A stretch of 64,000 nucleotides of DNA. It comes from Girardinichthys multiradiatus. Taxonomy: Eukaryota; Chordata; Actinopteri; Cyprinodontiformes; Goodeidae. A program made the position numbers and the translations under genes. The DNA lies in assembly GCF_021462225.1 (NCBI RefSeq), contig NC_061801.1:5452125-5516124 (forward strand), read 5' to 3'. Positions 12,275-24,200 of the stretch are shown here, piece by piece. The notes under the pieces are model-generated. The model made no database searches. It saw only the letters and a program-made list of their open reading frames with translations, and was not told the DNA's origin. Each line of letters begins with the position of its first letter. Position 1 is the first letter of the stretch.

Positions 12275-12600
12275 GCCAAATAATATTTACCCAGAAAGGT
12301 TTAGTTTTCAATCCAGTAAATAATATTTCCCCAACATTATTTTACTAAATTTGATAACTAAGTAAACACCATTAAGCCCCATTTCTCCAGAAAGATTTGG
12401 CTCTTTTCCAAAATATTCCCTTAAATATTTTACCATTTCCTTAATAATATTTTTTTAAATATTATTTTAATAAGTAAAGGTAGCTAATGAGACACCATTA
12501 AGAATTAGTCATCCAGAAGGTTGGTTTTATTCAGCAGATCATTCTTTAAAACATTATTTTATAAAAATATTATTTTATCTGATCTTGCATTGTGAATGGT
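12275..12600. repeat. three diverged tandem units, about 95-125 bp each
   Basis: The string CCAGAAAG(G/A)TT(T)GG-like recurs near 12290, 12390 and 12510, and CACCATTAAG recurs at about 12368 and 12492. Between them each unit has a block of AATATT / ATTATTTTA runs. The order of blocks is the same in each unit, so this is an old tandem array rather than simple sequence. Confidence 0.55.
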
Positions 12601-13579
12601 TGTTTGAAGGCATACCAATCATTGCCTAAGTTAGTTCCAAGACTAACTTAACTTCATTTCCAGATTCTTCAAGATAATCCTTGGTTCTCAAACATAAATA
12701 ATATTGCATGGTAATATTGCATCACTCTTTTGGTCACGGTTTCAATCATCTTTAATCAACTTGTTTATATTGTACATAGTCTTCCTTATTCTTTAATTCT
12801 GCTTGGTAGTTTAGTTGGATTGTTTTAGCATAGTAAAGAGTTTGTTAATTGAAATATGTTTGACTTTGAGTTGACTTATTTTTGTTAATAAATTCTTGTA
12901 TTTTAAGAAATTGTGTGAATTCATTCCATATATGTGCAGAGTTTATGCTGTTCAATAATGTCAGAGCTTGGCTCACCCTTTTGATTTTTTCCTAATACCA
13001 TCGCCTTACTGGGCTGTTATTCACAGGACAACCCTTAACAGACTGAAATATTATTTGATAAAATATTAAATTATTAATATTAAATAATATATTCAGATTC
13101 ATAGTCACAACAACAATCAAGGCCCCCGATGTTCTTCGAACAAACCCCAAACCTCATGGAGGAAGACATTTAAAATTTTATATTCATTACAAACTTACAT
13201 TATGCCCCTAGAAACATTTTAGTTTAATATGTGTACATAGAAAAGCAAGTAGATTTTCACATTCTATCTGTATTTAATAAAATCCCAGTCTGCATCATAA
13301 ATCTGGTACTATCAATGTACATATGTACATTATACACATGCAGGTGGTTAGTGATTGTTCTCTAATTAAATGAAACTGAGCAAACAATAGGTCTGAAATA
13401 TGTGGCTGAACAAGCAAAAGTGAAACTGAATGAATGAATGACATAATTAGGAAAACAAACAACACAAACTCTGAGATCTTTACTTGAAATGATTACAACA
13501 AAGCTTGGCTCATTTGCAAAACTGTATCTAAGGAAACCCAGCGGATTGCATAGATTCATCCAGAAGGTCACAAAAAACC
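12601..13579. repeat. probable old interspersed repeat, unclassified
   Basis: The segment 12770-13060 (TTGTTAATAAATTCTTG and a block ending ACAGGACAACCCTTAACAGAC) reads like the 3' part of a dispersed teleost repeat, possibly LTR-derived. A short segment near 13530 (AAGGAAACCCAGCGGATTGC) matches the repeat at 51.0-51.5 kb (AAGGAAACCCAGCAGATTGC). No ORF is preserved. Confidence 0.35.
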
Positions 13580-14050
13580 CAGAACATGTAAGGCTCTGCA
13601 GGTCTCACTGCCTCAGTTAAGGTCAGTGTTCACGATCCAACAAGAAAGAGAAACTGGGCAAAATTGGCGCCCATGGGAAAGTTCCAAGGTCAAACCCACT
13701 GCTGAGCAAAAAGAACACAAATGCTCATCTCACATTTCCCAAACAAATATCTCGATGTTCCCTAAGACTTTTGGGGAAAATATTCTGAAGTCTGATGAAA
13801 GTGGAACTTTTTAGAAGATTTGTGTAATGTTACATCTGGTGTAAAACTAACAAAGGAGTTTAGAAAAAGGATATGAAGATAGTGAAACATGGCACAGGGA
13901 TCGTTTTAGACTACTTGGTTGCACCAGGATAATAAAAAACTGACTCGAATGAATGGAACTATAAGTTCTGCTCTCTACTAGAAAATCCAGAACACCAGAC
14001 CTTCAGTTTGTGACCTTAAGCCATCAACTCCAGATCAAGTGAAACGACTG
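13580..14050 (+). mobile_element. decayed Tc1-like transposon fragment
   Basis: The plus strand retains the order of a Tc1-like transposase gene: a CTCACTGCCTCAGTTAAGGT start, then CCACTGCTGAGCAAAAAGAAC, then AAGTCTGATGAAAGTGGAAC (the SDE region containing the first catalytic aspartate), then the segment before the second aspartate. It carries many indels and stops. No inverted termini were found, so both ends are probably lost. Confidence 0.6.
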
Positions 14051-15323
14051 TTGTTTTCTGTTGCTTTTTAATCCACATTCATTCAAAATCCCAGTTTAGT
14101 CTGAGAACTGGAATAGTATGTATTATATTATTAGAATTTTGAATAACTTAAAAATGATGCAAGTGTCATATGGAGATTCAAATATTTCTGGGAGTCTCCA
14201 GTGCCTCAGGATCCCAATAAAGTCTCTTTCTGGACATTTTAATTCTCAAGCAACATTTTCCAAGATATAGTATCTGCGCAGCTGTTGTGAGAAATATCTG
14301 TTCTGTGTTCCTATACGGAAGCTTGTTATTATTCAAGCAACAACCGCCTTATAACAGAAAGAAACATGTGAGATCCTAACAAAAGGAAACCCACCCCGGT
14401 CATGTTTTATTGTACATATTTCACTCCGTTCCATTGTTCGTGTAACACCGGAAGTCAGATATCAACGAACTATGTTAAAATATGTCCGTATTTTTGTCGT
14501 ACAGGCAAATGATTCGCAAGAAAGTCAAATGCTAATATCGTTGCTCACCAGGTTGTGAAGAATAAAATGAAACTGTTTAAAAAATGTTAAGCTGCAAAGT
14601 CATTTCCGTTTCCAGACTAGTTTTCTTATGACACATCCTTTAAGACAACAGGAAGGGTAAAATCACACTTCGAAGAGGATGATGCCTTTCTATTATCGGT
14701 TGGTTTTTATGATGTTCCCTGCATTTTTTCCTGCTTTCAAAATATGAACAAGACGTTTAGGTCAAAGACGTTGCATTTATGTATTAAATAATTAAATGCA
14801 ATTTGCATGGTGGCTAGCTCTTAGAAGCTAGGAAGCAATGGGACGTGGACAATATAATTAGTTGGGCAGGTTAGCTTATTGGTAGCTAACTCAGCTATGC
14901 CGTGTACTGACTAAACCCGAAAAGTAGTGAAGAAAAGCTTGCTGCAACTTACAGGTTGGTGGAAATTTTAAGCTTACATCTATTGCAATTAAATTGATTG
15001 TAGTGACGATGAGTAATGGAGGACCCATGATGATTATTTTTGCTCATTGTTTGTCTCGATGTTAAACATCTCTAACTTGCTATTTGTTTAGTGTTGCTGA
15101 AAACGTTTATGTTCAACAAAGTTTTTCATACACAGAAGCATTATCACTATCAGGGTGATCCAATTTGTTGCAGTTTTATTCAGAACTGACGTTACGCTAA
15201 GCGACTATTACCTCCCAGGGGACGAGGCTGTCAGCTGCATCATGAAGGGATGGGATAGCTTGTATCCTGGAGGCTGCTTAAAGCCCAGTTTAGAATAGTC
15301 TAGTTTATTGTCTCTGATGACTC
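14051..15323 (+). promoter_or_regulatory. candidate upstream/promoter region of FBXW2
   Basis: The stretch has no ORF or recognised repeat and is less AT-rich than its surroundings. It holds CCGGAAGT (14448-14455), a consensus ETS/GABP site common in TATA-less housekeeping promoters, and a possible donor TTACAG|GTTGGTG at 14952. FBXW2's first coding exon has a spliced acceptor (21196-21197), so a non-coding first exon must lie upstream, and this is the best-looking place. That link is inference. Confidence 0.25.
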
Positions 15324-15325
15324 TA

Positions 15326-16906
15326 CAGGTCCTTCTCAAAATATTAGCATATTGTGATAAAGTTCATTATTTTCCATAATGTCATGATGAAAATTTAACA
15401 TTCATATATTTTAAATTCATTGCACACTAACTGAGATATTTCAGGTCTTTTATTGTCTTAATACGGATGATTGTGGCATACAGCTCATGAAAACCCAAAA
15501 TTCATATCTCACAAAATTAGCATATAATTAAAAGGGTCTCTAAACGAGCTATGAACCTAATCATCTGAATCAACGGGTTAACTCTAAACACCTGCAAAAG
15601 ATTCCTGAGGCCTTTAAAACTCCCAGCCTGGTTCATCACTCAAAACACCAATCATTCGTAAGACTGCCGACCTGACTGCTGTCCAGAAGGCCACTATTGA
15701 CACCAGAAATTTCTGAACGAATAGGCTGTTCCCAGAGTGCTGTATCAAGGCACCTCAGTGGGAAGTCTGTGGGAAGGAAAAAGTGTGGCAGAAAACGCTG
15801 CACAACGAGAAGAGGTGACTGGACCCTGAGGAAGATTGTGGAGAAGGGCCGATTCCAGACCTTGGGGGACCTGCGGAAGCAGTGGACTGAGTCTGGAGTA
15901 GAAACATCCAGAGTCACCGTGCACAGGCGTGTGCAGGAAATGGGCTACAGGTGCTGCATTCCCCAGGTCAAGCCACTTTTGAACCAGAAACAGCAGCAGA
16001 AGCGCCTGACCTGGGCTACAGAGAAGCAGCACTGGACTGTTGCTCAGTGGTCCAAAGTACTTTTTTCGGATGAAAGCAAATTCTGCATGTCATTCGGAAA
16101 TCAAGGTGCCAGAGTCTGGAGGAAGACTGGGGAGAAGGAAATGCCAAAATGCCAGAAGTCCAGTGTCAAGTACCCACAGTCAGTGATGGTCTGGGGTGCC
16201 GTGTCAGCTGCTGGTGTTGGTCCACTGTGTTTTATCAATGGCAGGGTCAATGCAGCTAGCTATCAGGAGATTTTGGAGCACTTCATGCTTCCATCTGCTG
16301 AAAAGCTTTATGGAGATGAAGATTTCATTTTTCAGCACGACCTGGCACCTGCTCACAGTGCCAAAACCACTGGTAAATGGTTTACTGACCATGGTATCAC
16401 TGTGCTCAATTGGCCTGCCAACTCTCCTGACCTGAACCCCATAGAGAATCTGTGGGATATTGTGAAGAGAACGTTGAGAGACTCAAGACCCAACACTCTG
16501 GATGAGCTAAAGGCCGCTATCGAAGCATCCTGGGCCTCCATAAGACCTCAGCAGTGCCACAGGCTGATTGCCTCCATGCCACGCCGCATTGAAGCAGTCA
16601 TTTCTGCAAAAGGATTCCCGACCAAGTATTGAGTGCATAACTGTACATGATTATTTGAAGGTTGACGTTTTTTGTATTAAAAACACTTTTCTTTTAATGG
16701 TCGGATGAAATATGCTAATTTTGTGAGATAGGAATTTTGGGTTTTCATGAGCTGTATGCCAAAATCATCCGTATTAAGACAATAAAAGACCTGAAATATT
16801 TCAGTTAGTGTGCAATGAATCTAAAATATATGAATGTTAAATTTTCATCATGACATTATGGAAAATGAACTTTATCACAATATGCTAATATTTTGAGAAG
16901 GACCTG
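15326..16906 (+). mobile_element. Tc1-like transposon, family A, copy 1 (defective, near-intact)
   Basis: This 1581 bp element is flanked by TA (15324-15325, 16907-16908) with long terminal inverted repeats of roughly 195 bp beginning CAGGTCCTTCTCAAAATATT. The transposase frame 15697-16632 retains FSDESKF, FQHDLAPAHS and NPIENLWD, i.e. the DD34E triad. Compared with the copy at 58 kb, the start codon is changed (ATCATT for ATCATG near 15652) and about 26 bp are missing near 15706, so the N-terminal DNA-binding region is out of frame. It cannot make a full transposase. Confidence 0.95.
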
Positions 16907-17039
16907 TAGATGTCAGCTTGGACATCAGGACTGTACGGAACCTTGGGTTGAATGTTGGGAATTTAAAGATAAATGTACATGCATCAGTCATTGAAATATA
17001 TTCATTTGTGTCCATTCTTTTTACAGAATGGAATTATCA

Positions 17040-17172
17040 CACCATTAATACAGTCAGCCATCTTCTACCGCTTCTGCCATCGCGGGGAAGCTGGTGCCTA
17101 TCTCCAGCAGTCTATGGGCGGGAGGCGGGGTACACCCTGGACAGGTCACCAGTCCATTGCAGGGACAACTTA
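17040..17172 (+). repeat. short GC-rich interspersed repeat
   Basis: The block CATCTTCTACCGCTTCTGCC followed by GGCGGGGTACACCCTGGACA and GGTCACCAGTCCATTGCAGG is a very common teleost repeat. A related copy sits at 37.9 kb. I cannot name its class from sequence alone. Confidence 0.6.
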
Positions 17173-17339
17173 TAAAACTTGACAAAATTTGATGCCCAAG
17201 TTCAGCTAATCTAAATCACACAATGTTCGATGTTATACAGGCTAATTCATCTAAACCATTGATCCTTTACTTTGTTCCTTCTTTCTTTCTTTTTGGCAGA
17301 ATTCGGAGTTAAATTTGTTTCCTGCCATAAACACAGCTT

Positions 17340-17665
17340 TTTAAGTAGAGTTGACAATTTGTCAATTTAATTTTGAATCATCATCTTGCTGAAACATCCT
17401 GTTGGTGTCTAGGTCTTAACCACAGCTGCTGATTTGATATGCAGGTGCAGAATTTGGAAGTAGTCATAATTTTCTGTATACCATGCAACTGCTGGCAAAA
17501 TTGTCCCAAGGAGTGATGCTGCCACCATCATGCTTGACAGTTGGTTCTGTGCTCTTTGGTTTGAAAGCCTTACCTCAACTTCTCTAATTCTACTTTCTGT
17601 CATTGTGGACAGATGGCTCAATCTAATCTTTCTGGTCATAAACCTTTTCTACAAAAGTGCAGTGT
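17340..17665 (-). mobile_element. decayed Tc1-like transposase fragment
   Basis: Read on the minus strand, the region near 17385-17400 gives FQQDDDSK-like residues, and the antisense GTGATGCTGCCACCATCATG (17512-17531) is the complement of the Tc1 block before MVWG. Frameshifts are frequent. No ends were identified. Confidence 0.55.
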
Positions 17666-18819
17666 CACCATAAATTAAACAAAGTAATGCATCTCTCCGG
17701 CCTTTATTAGAGATGGGAATCACGTGACACCTCGTGTGACACATTCGGCCCTTTTATTATTATCTAAATAAATCAATTGCGAGACAACTCCTTAATGATG
17801 CATCACAAAACCCATCTAAATACAAAGTGAAAAGTTAAAGCCCAGGATTCATTTCTTTATTTTATTAACTTACCCAGGTGCATGTGCCATCAATTCTGTA
17901 AAACACCCAAATAGTTAAAAATTACATTACACCAAAAGGTTACTGGTGAGATTTTATCATCAGCTCTCTGTCAGGTTTTCCTACTTCATGAGTTCAAAGG
18001 TGTTTGGGGAAGGGAAACTTGATTCTAGGACCTTAATGAATTTATTAGCTGTAGCTATGGCATATCAGGGCTTGCTGTTCATGTGAACTGCTTTCTTCTG
18101 CATCTTGTGACAAGTCCTGTGTTTGCAAGCAGTCAGAGAAATTTGTGGTTTTCAAGCCTTCAACTTGGGAAAAATGTTCAAATATTTCTTGAAAATACAC
18201 ATAGTGTTCTATTAAATTTATGAATTAAATTCAGAGAAATGTAGTCATTTGCAAAAGCTTTTAAACTCATAGAATTTTCACAAATTGTCATTTTACAACC
18301 ACAAACCTCATTGTATTTTAATGAGATTTTATCTAATATTGTTAAAAACATAAAGCATAAAGCATCGTGCTGCATAGTTTAGTTTATTTGCACCAGGCAA
18401 TGTTAGTTTGTTAGTTATAGACAGAGAATACATTATTTAAATATTCCAAAAAATAACATACTAGAACAATCCCTGTTCAGTTGATAATAAATTAGTTTAA
18501 TACATTAATATGAAACACATACAAACCCCACATCCAGAAATATGAATAATACTTGAAATAAAATGCATAAATAGTTACAAAAGTCACAATCACAACTCTT
18601 CAATTAAATGCAGTTTTAGATTATTTTTAAAGTGAGAAAAATCACTCCAAAATATTGCTCCCCTGTATCAGACTAAGAGGTCTTGGTGACCTCTGCTGGA
18701 CTAATATTTAGGAGGATGGAGAGCTGAACTCTGGCTAGCTGAGTAAGAATGAATCTGCACATTTGACTTGAACTAAGCACCAGTTATGGTTTAGTGGTTA
18801 ATGGTTTTGTGTGGGTTAA
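17666..18819. other. no gene recognised
   Basis: AT-rich DNA with only short open frames. No repeat family or RNA gene was supported. Confidence 0.45.
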
Positions 18820-19335
18820 TGCACCATTCCTGGTGGAAACACTGTAGCTCCAAGTTCCCATCAACTCTGAGCAGCTTTCCTGTCCCTGCTGAAAAACAGC
18901 ATCCACACAGCATGATGCTGCCACCAACATGTTTGACTATGAGGTGGTGTGTTCAGGGTGATGTGCAGTGTTAGTTTTCATCAGTACTTAGTGTTTTGCA
19001 CGTAGTCAAAAAAAGAAAAAAACCCATGCAGCCTACAGAGAACCTACTTTTATGTGTGTGTTGCGTCTCCTACATGACTTGTGGCAAACTGCAGACATGA
19101 GTTCTTCTGGGTTCTAATGTGATTCTGCTCTCGTGGCCAGCCATTCAGTGTAGGTGGATGTCCTGCAGGTTTGCAGTTGGTCCATCCTCGTTCCATTTTC
19201 AGATGATAGATTGAACAGAGCTGTGTGAGATGTTCTGTAATCTGAATGGGCTTTAATATTTCTTCATAGCTTTATCCTTGACCTTCTGCTGTGTTCCCTG
19301 TTCTTAATGGGCGTGTTTCCACTATGGGTTCTTGA
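18820..19335 (-). mobile_element. decayed Tc1-like transposon fragment, family C type
   Basis: The sequence follows, in reverse, the coding order of the family C element at 42.4-43.9 kb. It contains GCATGATGCTGCCACCAACA near 18910 and GGTGGTGTGTTCAGGGTGAT (antisense of the HHPEHT region), then TGACTTGTGGCAAACTGCA. Indels and stops are abundant, and the ends are not preserved. Confidence 0.6.
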
Positions 19336-19354
19336 ATGCTTTTTATTCAGCTTC

Positions 19355-20340
19355 AATTCAAAAACACTTTATTAATCCCAAAGGGAAATTAAATGTTGTT
19401 ATAGCTCATATTATGAAGGTTTCCTCAAAGAGCCGTTGTAGATGCTGATGGCTGTGGGCAGGAAGGATCTCCTGTAGCGTCCGTCTTACAGCACATCTGA
19501 AGAAGCCTCTGACAGAAGACACTCTGTTGTTGTAGGACAGTCTCATGAAGAGGATGCTCGGGGTTCTCCATAATGTTCTTCATTTTATGAAGAATCCGTC
19601 TTTCCACAATGATCTCCAGAGGTTCCAGAGGAGTCCCCAGAACAGAGCCAGCCTTCTTTATCAGCTTGTTGAGCTTTTTTAAGTCCCTGGCTCTGATGCT
19701 GCTTCCCCAGCAGATGATAGTAGAAGAGATCATACTTTCCACAACAGACTTATAGAAGATATGCAGCATCTTGCTGCAAACACCAAAGGACCTAAGCTTC
19801 CTCAAGAAGTACAGTCTGCTCTGTCCCTTCTTGTAGATGACTTCACAGTTGCATCTCCACTCCAGTCTGTTGTCCAGGTGAACACCAAGGTATTTATACT
19901 CCTCCTCCACTTCTTCTCCCATGATGGAAATAGTTTTTGACTTATTCCGGTTTCTCTTAAAATCTACAATCATCTCCTTTGTTTTAGTCACGTTCAAAAT
20001 GAGATGATTGTTTCCACACCATGCCACAAAGCGGTCCACCACCTTCCTGTACTCAGCTTCTTGTCCATCTCAGATCCACCTCACGACTGCAGAATCATCC
20101 GAGTATTTCTGCAGATGACAGGAGTCTGTCTTGTACTGGAAGTCTGAGGTGTACAGAGTGAAAAGGAATGGTGAGAGTACAGTCCCCTGTGGTGCTCTTG
20201 TGCTGCTGACTACCTGGTTAGACTCACAACCCTTCAGTCTCACAAACTGTGGTCTGTTTGTCAGGTAGTCTTTGATCCAGGAGATTTTTGAGGCCTCCAC
20301 CTGAGTCTTCTGGTTGATGAGCTTGTTCCTGAACTGAACC
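19355..20340 (-). mobile_element. 5'-truncated Rex1-like non-LTR retrotransposon
   Basis: The minus strand encodes the distal reverse transcriptase. 20300-20070 gives FVRLKGCESNQ, APQGTVLSPFLFTLYTSDF and KYSDDSAVV (the catalytic YSDD-type motif). 20042-19425 gives WCGNNHLILNVTKTKEMIVDF, EYKYLGVHLDNRLEW, GQSRLYFLRKLRSF and [11 protein letters not shown]. The two frames are offset, so it is broken. The 3' end (19360-19390) reads, on the minus strand, TTTGGGATTAATAAAGTG, the usual Rex1-type terminus. The 5' end is lost at about 20340. Strong resemblance to Rex1/CR1-group RTs is from memory. Confidence 0.85.
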
Positions 20341-21197
20341 TATTGAAGAATGTGTTAAGTTGATTCAGAGCTTAGCATCCCATAAACTTGTAATTTACCT
20401 GAGGTGTTTGTTGTCTGCATTTCTGTTAATCTTAGATCGTTTCATAGCAGTTATGTTTTAATATATGATGCAGCATGTCTGCCCCATTCAAGATGCAATA
20501 TGTGACAGATCATCAAACCTCCCTAGCAGGACTGTTTTGGACCCAGTTTTGTGAGATCTGGCTCTGGTTTGAGCAAAGAAAACCACAGAGGGGAAAAACT
20601 ATCCTCTAAACCTTTGGGGTTTCCTGAAAAGCTCCCCATGCTGTTTGTTCACTAATGTTCAGTAACAAACTTCAGGCCTTCACAGAACAGCTGCATTTGT
20701 ACTGAAATGTTCTCCATTTGCTAGTTAATTAGGTACACTCTGAAGGCAATTAATTTTATTATTTAGGTAGGGTTATCTGAGTATAAAAGGCTGAATAAAG
20801 ATTTTTTTTATTTGTGATTGATTTTGAATCCATATCATTTTCCTTCCAGTTCATAATTGTGTTGGGTTTTGTGTTTGCCGATTACATGAAATGCAATTCA
20901 AATAAAGGTTGCGTTTGTAATGTGACAATAGTTGAGAAAGTTGAAAGGTTATGGATATTTTGACTTCATGTTGTATTCTAGATATTTAATACATTTGTAG
21001 AGCAATTCAGCTCCAAAGCTGAACATTCAAATTTCAGAATTCTGTTCTCTTATTGGTTTCAATTTTAAAAAAGCCACAACCTTTTAAATTTTAGCATTTT
21101 CTATTTTAGTGAAAATAAATGTTCCTTTAGTCCTAGCAGACATGTTGCTGAAAGGCATTCTTTGGAATCTTTGAAGGACCTTGCATTGCTCTTGCAG
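20341..21197 (+). other. probable intron upstream of FBXW2 coding exon 1
   Basis: No ORF, repeat or RNA gene was recognised. The stretch ends at CTCTTGCAG, the acceptor for the exon carrying the FBXW2 start codon. Confidence 0.4.
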
Positions 21198-21217
21198 GTG
21201 TTGCTGGTCATGTACCC

Positions 21218-24200
21218 ATGGACAGAACGGCCTTTGAGGGGTGGCTGGAGTCAGTCTCTGCCACTTTCCTTTCTCTTAATGACCAGCAGCGCAACCAGTG
21301 TCTGGATCAGCTCATATCTCTGAGCGGCGCTGCCCAGCTCCGTCACCTGTCTAATGGCCTGGAGACGCTGCTGAAACGGGACTTCCTGCGCCTCCTTCCT
21401 CTTGAGCTGGCCTTCTACCTTCTGCGGTGGCTGGATCCTCAGACCCTGCTCACCTGCTGTTTGGTCTGCAAACAATGGAATAAGGTAAAGATCGTGCTCT
21501 CTCACCCATGTTGTGGAAGTATTGAGACCTTTTGGTTTTGTTATGGGGCTGGTCCCTATCACCAGTCTGAAGCAGGGTATACAACGACCAGGTTGCTGGT
21601 CCATCACAGTAAATTGAGCAATAACATTGAATTACAATATAGCTTTTGTACAATTTATTCTGGTTCATCATCAAAGTTTTTAAAATTTAGCTTCATACTG
21701 TAAAATCACACTTTGACCACTAGATGGTGGCAAAGTTCTTCCATTACTGTGTTTGGAATAGCATCATAGGGCGTTAGGGTTGGGGTTGCATTAAAGCTGC
21801 AGCAGGTAATTTTAGTAAAAACGTGTCACTATATCCTGACAGTACAACGTTAGATGGATGATCTGTGAAAAAAATCAATCTCCTCTGTCTCCTCCCAGTA
21901 GTCCTACTGCCATTTACAGAAATAAAGTGCTTCCTGTCAGAAACAAGCAATCAGAGCCAGGAGGAATGACTTAGTAGTGTCAATCACGTTGGTGTACACG
22001 CTGCTCACAACGTGTCCCCGGCACAGCGTGTATCGTTGTTATAGTTAAAGACTGCTGGTGGGATGCAGCTGTGCTAATGGCGGAGAAAACAACCTAACGT
22101 TACAGGAAATCTGCCAACTTCTTGAGTGGCATCTGCCCAGAAATCAAAGACAAGTAAACCGAAGAAGACCGATGACTAAAAGCAAGCTGCTCGTTGACGG
22201 CAGGCTCCACTGTGGGGAAGGAGTTGTGGAGGGAGGGCTGTAGCACAGCAAACAGCAAGAGGGAGGGACCTGTAAGGTGTGCTGGTTCAAATTTTCAGGC
22301 TAAGTCCAGGTTTTCTCAGAACTCCCTACTGCAGCTTTAAGGTTCAAAAGCAGTTTGAGGCGAATCCATGACAGTGATCTAAACGGGGTTAAGATGTGAG
22401 AAAACAGTCACAGTTTTTATCAACAGCAACATGAAACCAGACCAGAAACATATTAAAGCCACAAATAATACAGTTCAACACTAGTAATATAATATTTACA
22501 TAGAATTGTAAGGAAATCTGTTAAAAATAACCTTAGTTGAATTATCTGTGACTTATTTTAAAGCAAATTTACTCACTGTAACAAGTAATAAAGCTGTTTA
22601 GGTGTCTGTCTTGTCTGTAGGTGATAAGCTCATGCACAGAGGTGTGGCAGAGTGTGTGTCGGGAACTAGGCTGGCGAATCGATGAATCCATTCAGGATGC
22701 AACCCACTGGAAGGGGGTCTACTTAAAGGCTAAACTGCGTATGATACAGCTGAAGGACCAGGAGGCCTTTGAGACATCATCACTGATTGGTCACAGCGCC
22801 CGGGTATACGCCCTGTATTATAAGGATGGCCTACTCTGCACAGGTACGCTGTGGCTTTGATTTACTGTTCTTCAATTCAAAAATACTTTATTCATCCCAA
22901 AGGGAAATTAAATGTTGCTGTAACTCATTATGAAGGTTTCTTCAAAGAGCCGTTGTAGATGCTGATGGTTGTGGGCAGGAAGGATCTCCTGTTGAGGTCT
23001 GTCTTACAGCAGATCTGAAGAAGCCTCTGACTTAAGACACTCAGTCAGAGAACCCTGAGCACTCAGGATGCTCAGGGTTCTCCATAATGTTCTTCATTTT
23101 ATGAAGAATCCTTCTTTGTACAATGATCTCCAGAGGTTCCAGAGGAGTCCCCAGAACAGAACCAGCCTTTTTTATCAGTTTTGAGCTTCTGGCTGTATGA
23201 TTCCCACATGTCACTGCTTGTAGTAGCAATCTATGCCTCCTTTTTTCCCCAGGGTCTGATGACCTTTCTGCCAAATTATGGGATGTGCGAACCGGACAGT
23301 GCATTTATGGAATCCAGACACACACGTGTGCCACTGTAAAATTTGATGAACAGAAGCTGGTGACCGGGTCCTTTGATAACACTATTGCATGCTGGGAATG
23401 GAGCACAGGGGCTAAAATCCAGCAGTTTCGGGGCCACACAGGAGCCGGTCAGTATAAATACTTTGTAAATGTCCATCTAGATGTCAGTTTACTTTTCTAC
23501 TTTTTGAGGTCGTCGAGGATAAAATTTACCTACTTCTGAAAACAGTTATAAAAATATCTGCTGTGTTTACTGTGTGTGTGTGTGTGTAGTCTTCAGTGTG
23601 GACTACAACGATGAACTGGATGTGCTGGTCAGTGGTTCTGCAGATTTTACAGTAAAGGTCTGGTCTCTGTCTGCTGGTGCCTGTCTCAACACTCTGACTG
23701 GACACACCGAGTGGGTCACTAAGGTTGAATTGTGTTAATATACTAAGGCATCATATTCTGTTTTGTTGTTGGTACCTTTGACCCTCACGGCTTGTTCTTC
23801 TTCTGGTGTCATCTCCCATCAGGTCATATTGCAGAGGAGTGAAGTAGAATCGATGGTACACAGTCCTGGCGATTATATCCTGTTAAGTGCTGATAAATAT
23901 GAAATCAAGGTAAAGTTCTCTCCCAACCACAAATCGTGTTTTCATTCGGTGAGAAAGTAGCAAACTTCCTTCATGTCAATTAAAGATTTCTGGGTTTCTC
24001 ATCATTTGTGAGCAGCTACACCTCAAAGCTTCACAGAATGAAACAAAGTACTGTGCTTGCTCTGCAGGTTTGGCCTTTAGGCAGAGAAATCAACTGTAAG
24101 TGTTTGAAGACACTGTCTGTGTCAGAGGACCGCAGCATCAGCCTCCAGCCTCGTCTGCAGTTTGATGGACGTCACATTGTCTGCAGCTCTGACCTCGGTG

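Noticed and set aside
16196..16435. Alternative-frame ORFs inside the Tc1 family A copies (also near 49718 and 58908)
   Set aside because: They are out-of-frame shadows of the transposase gene and recur only because the copies are nearly identical.
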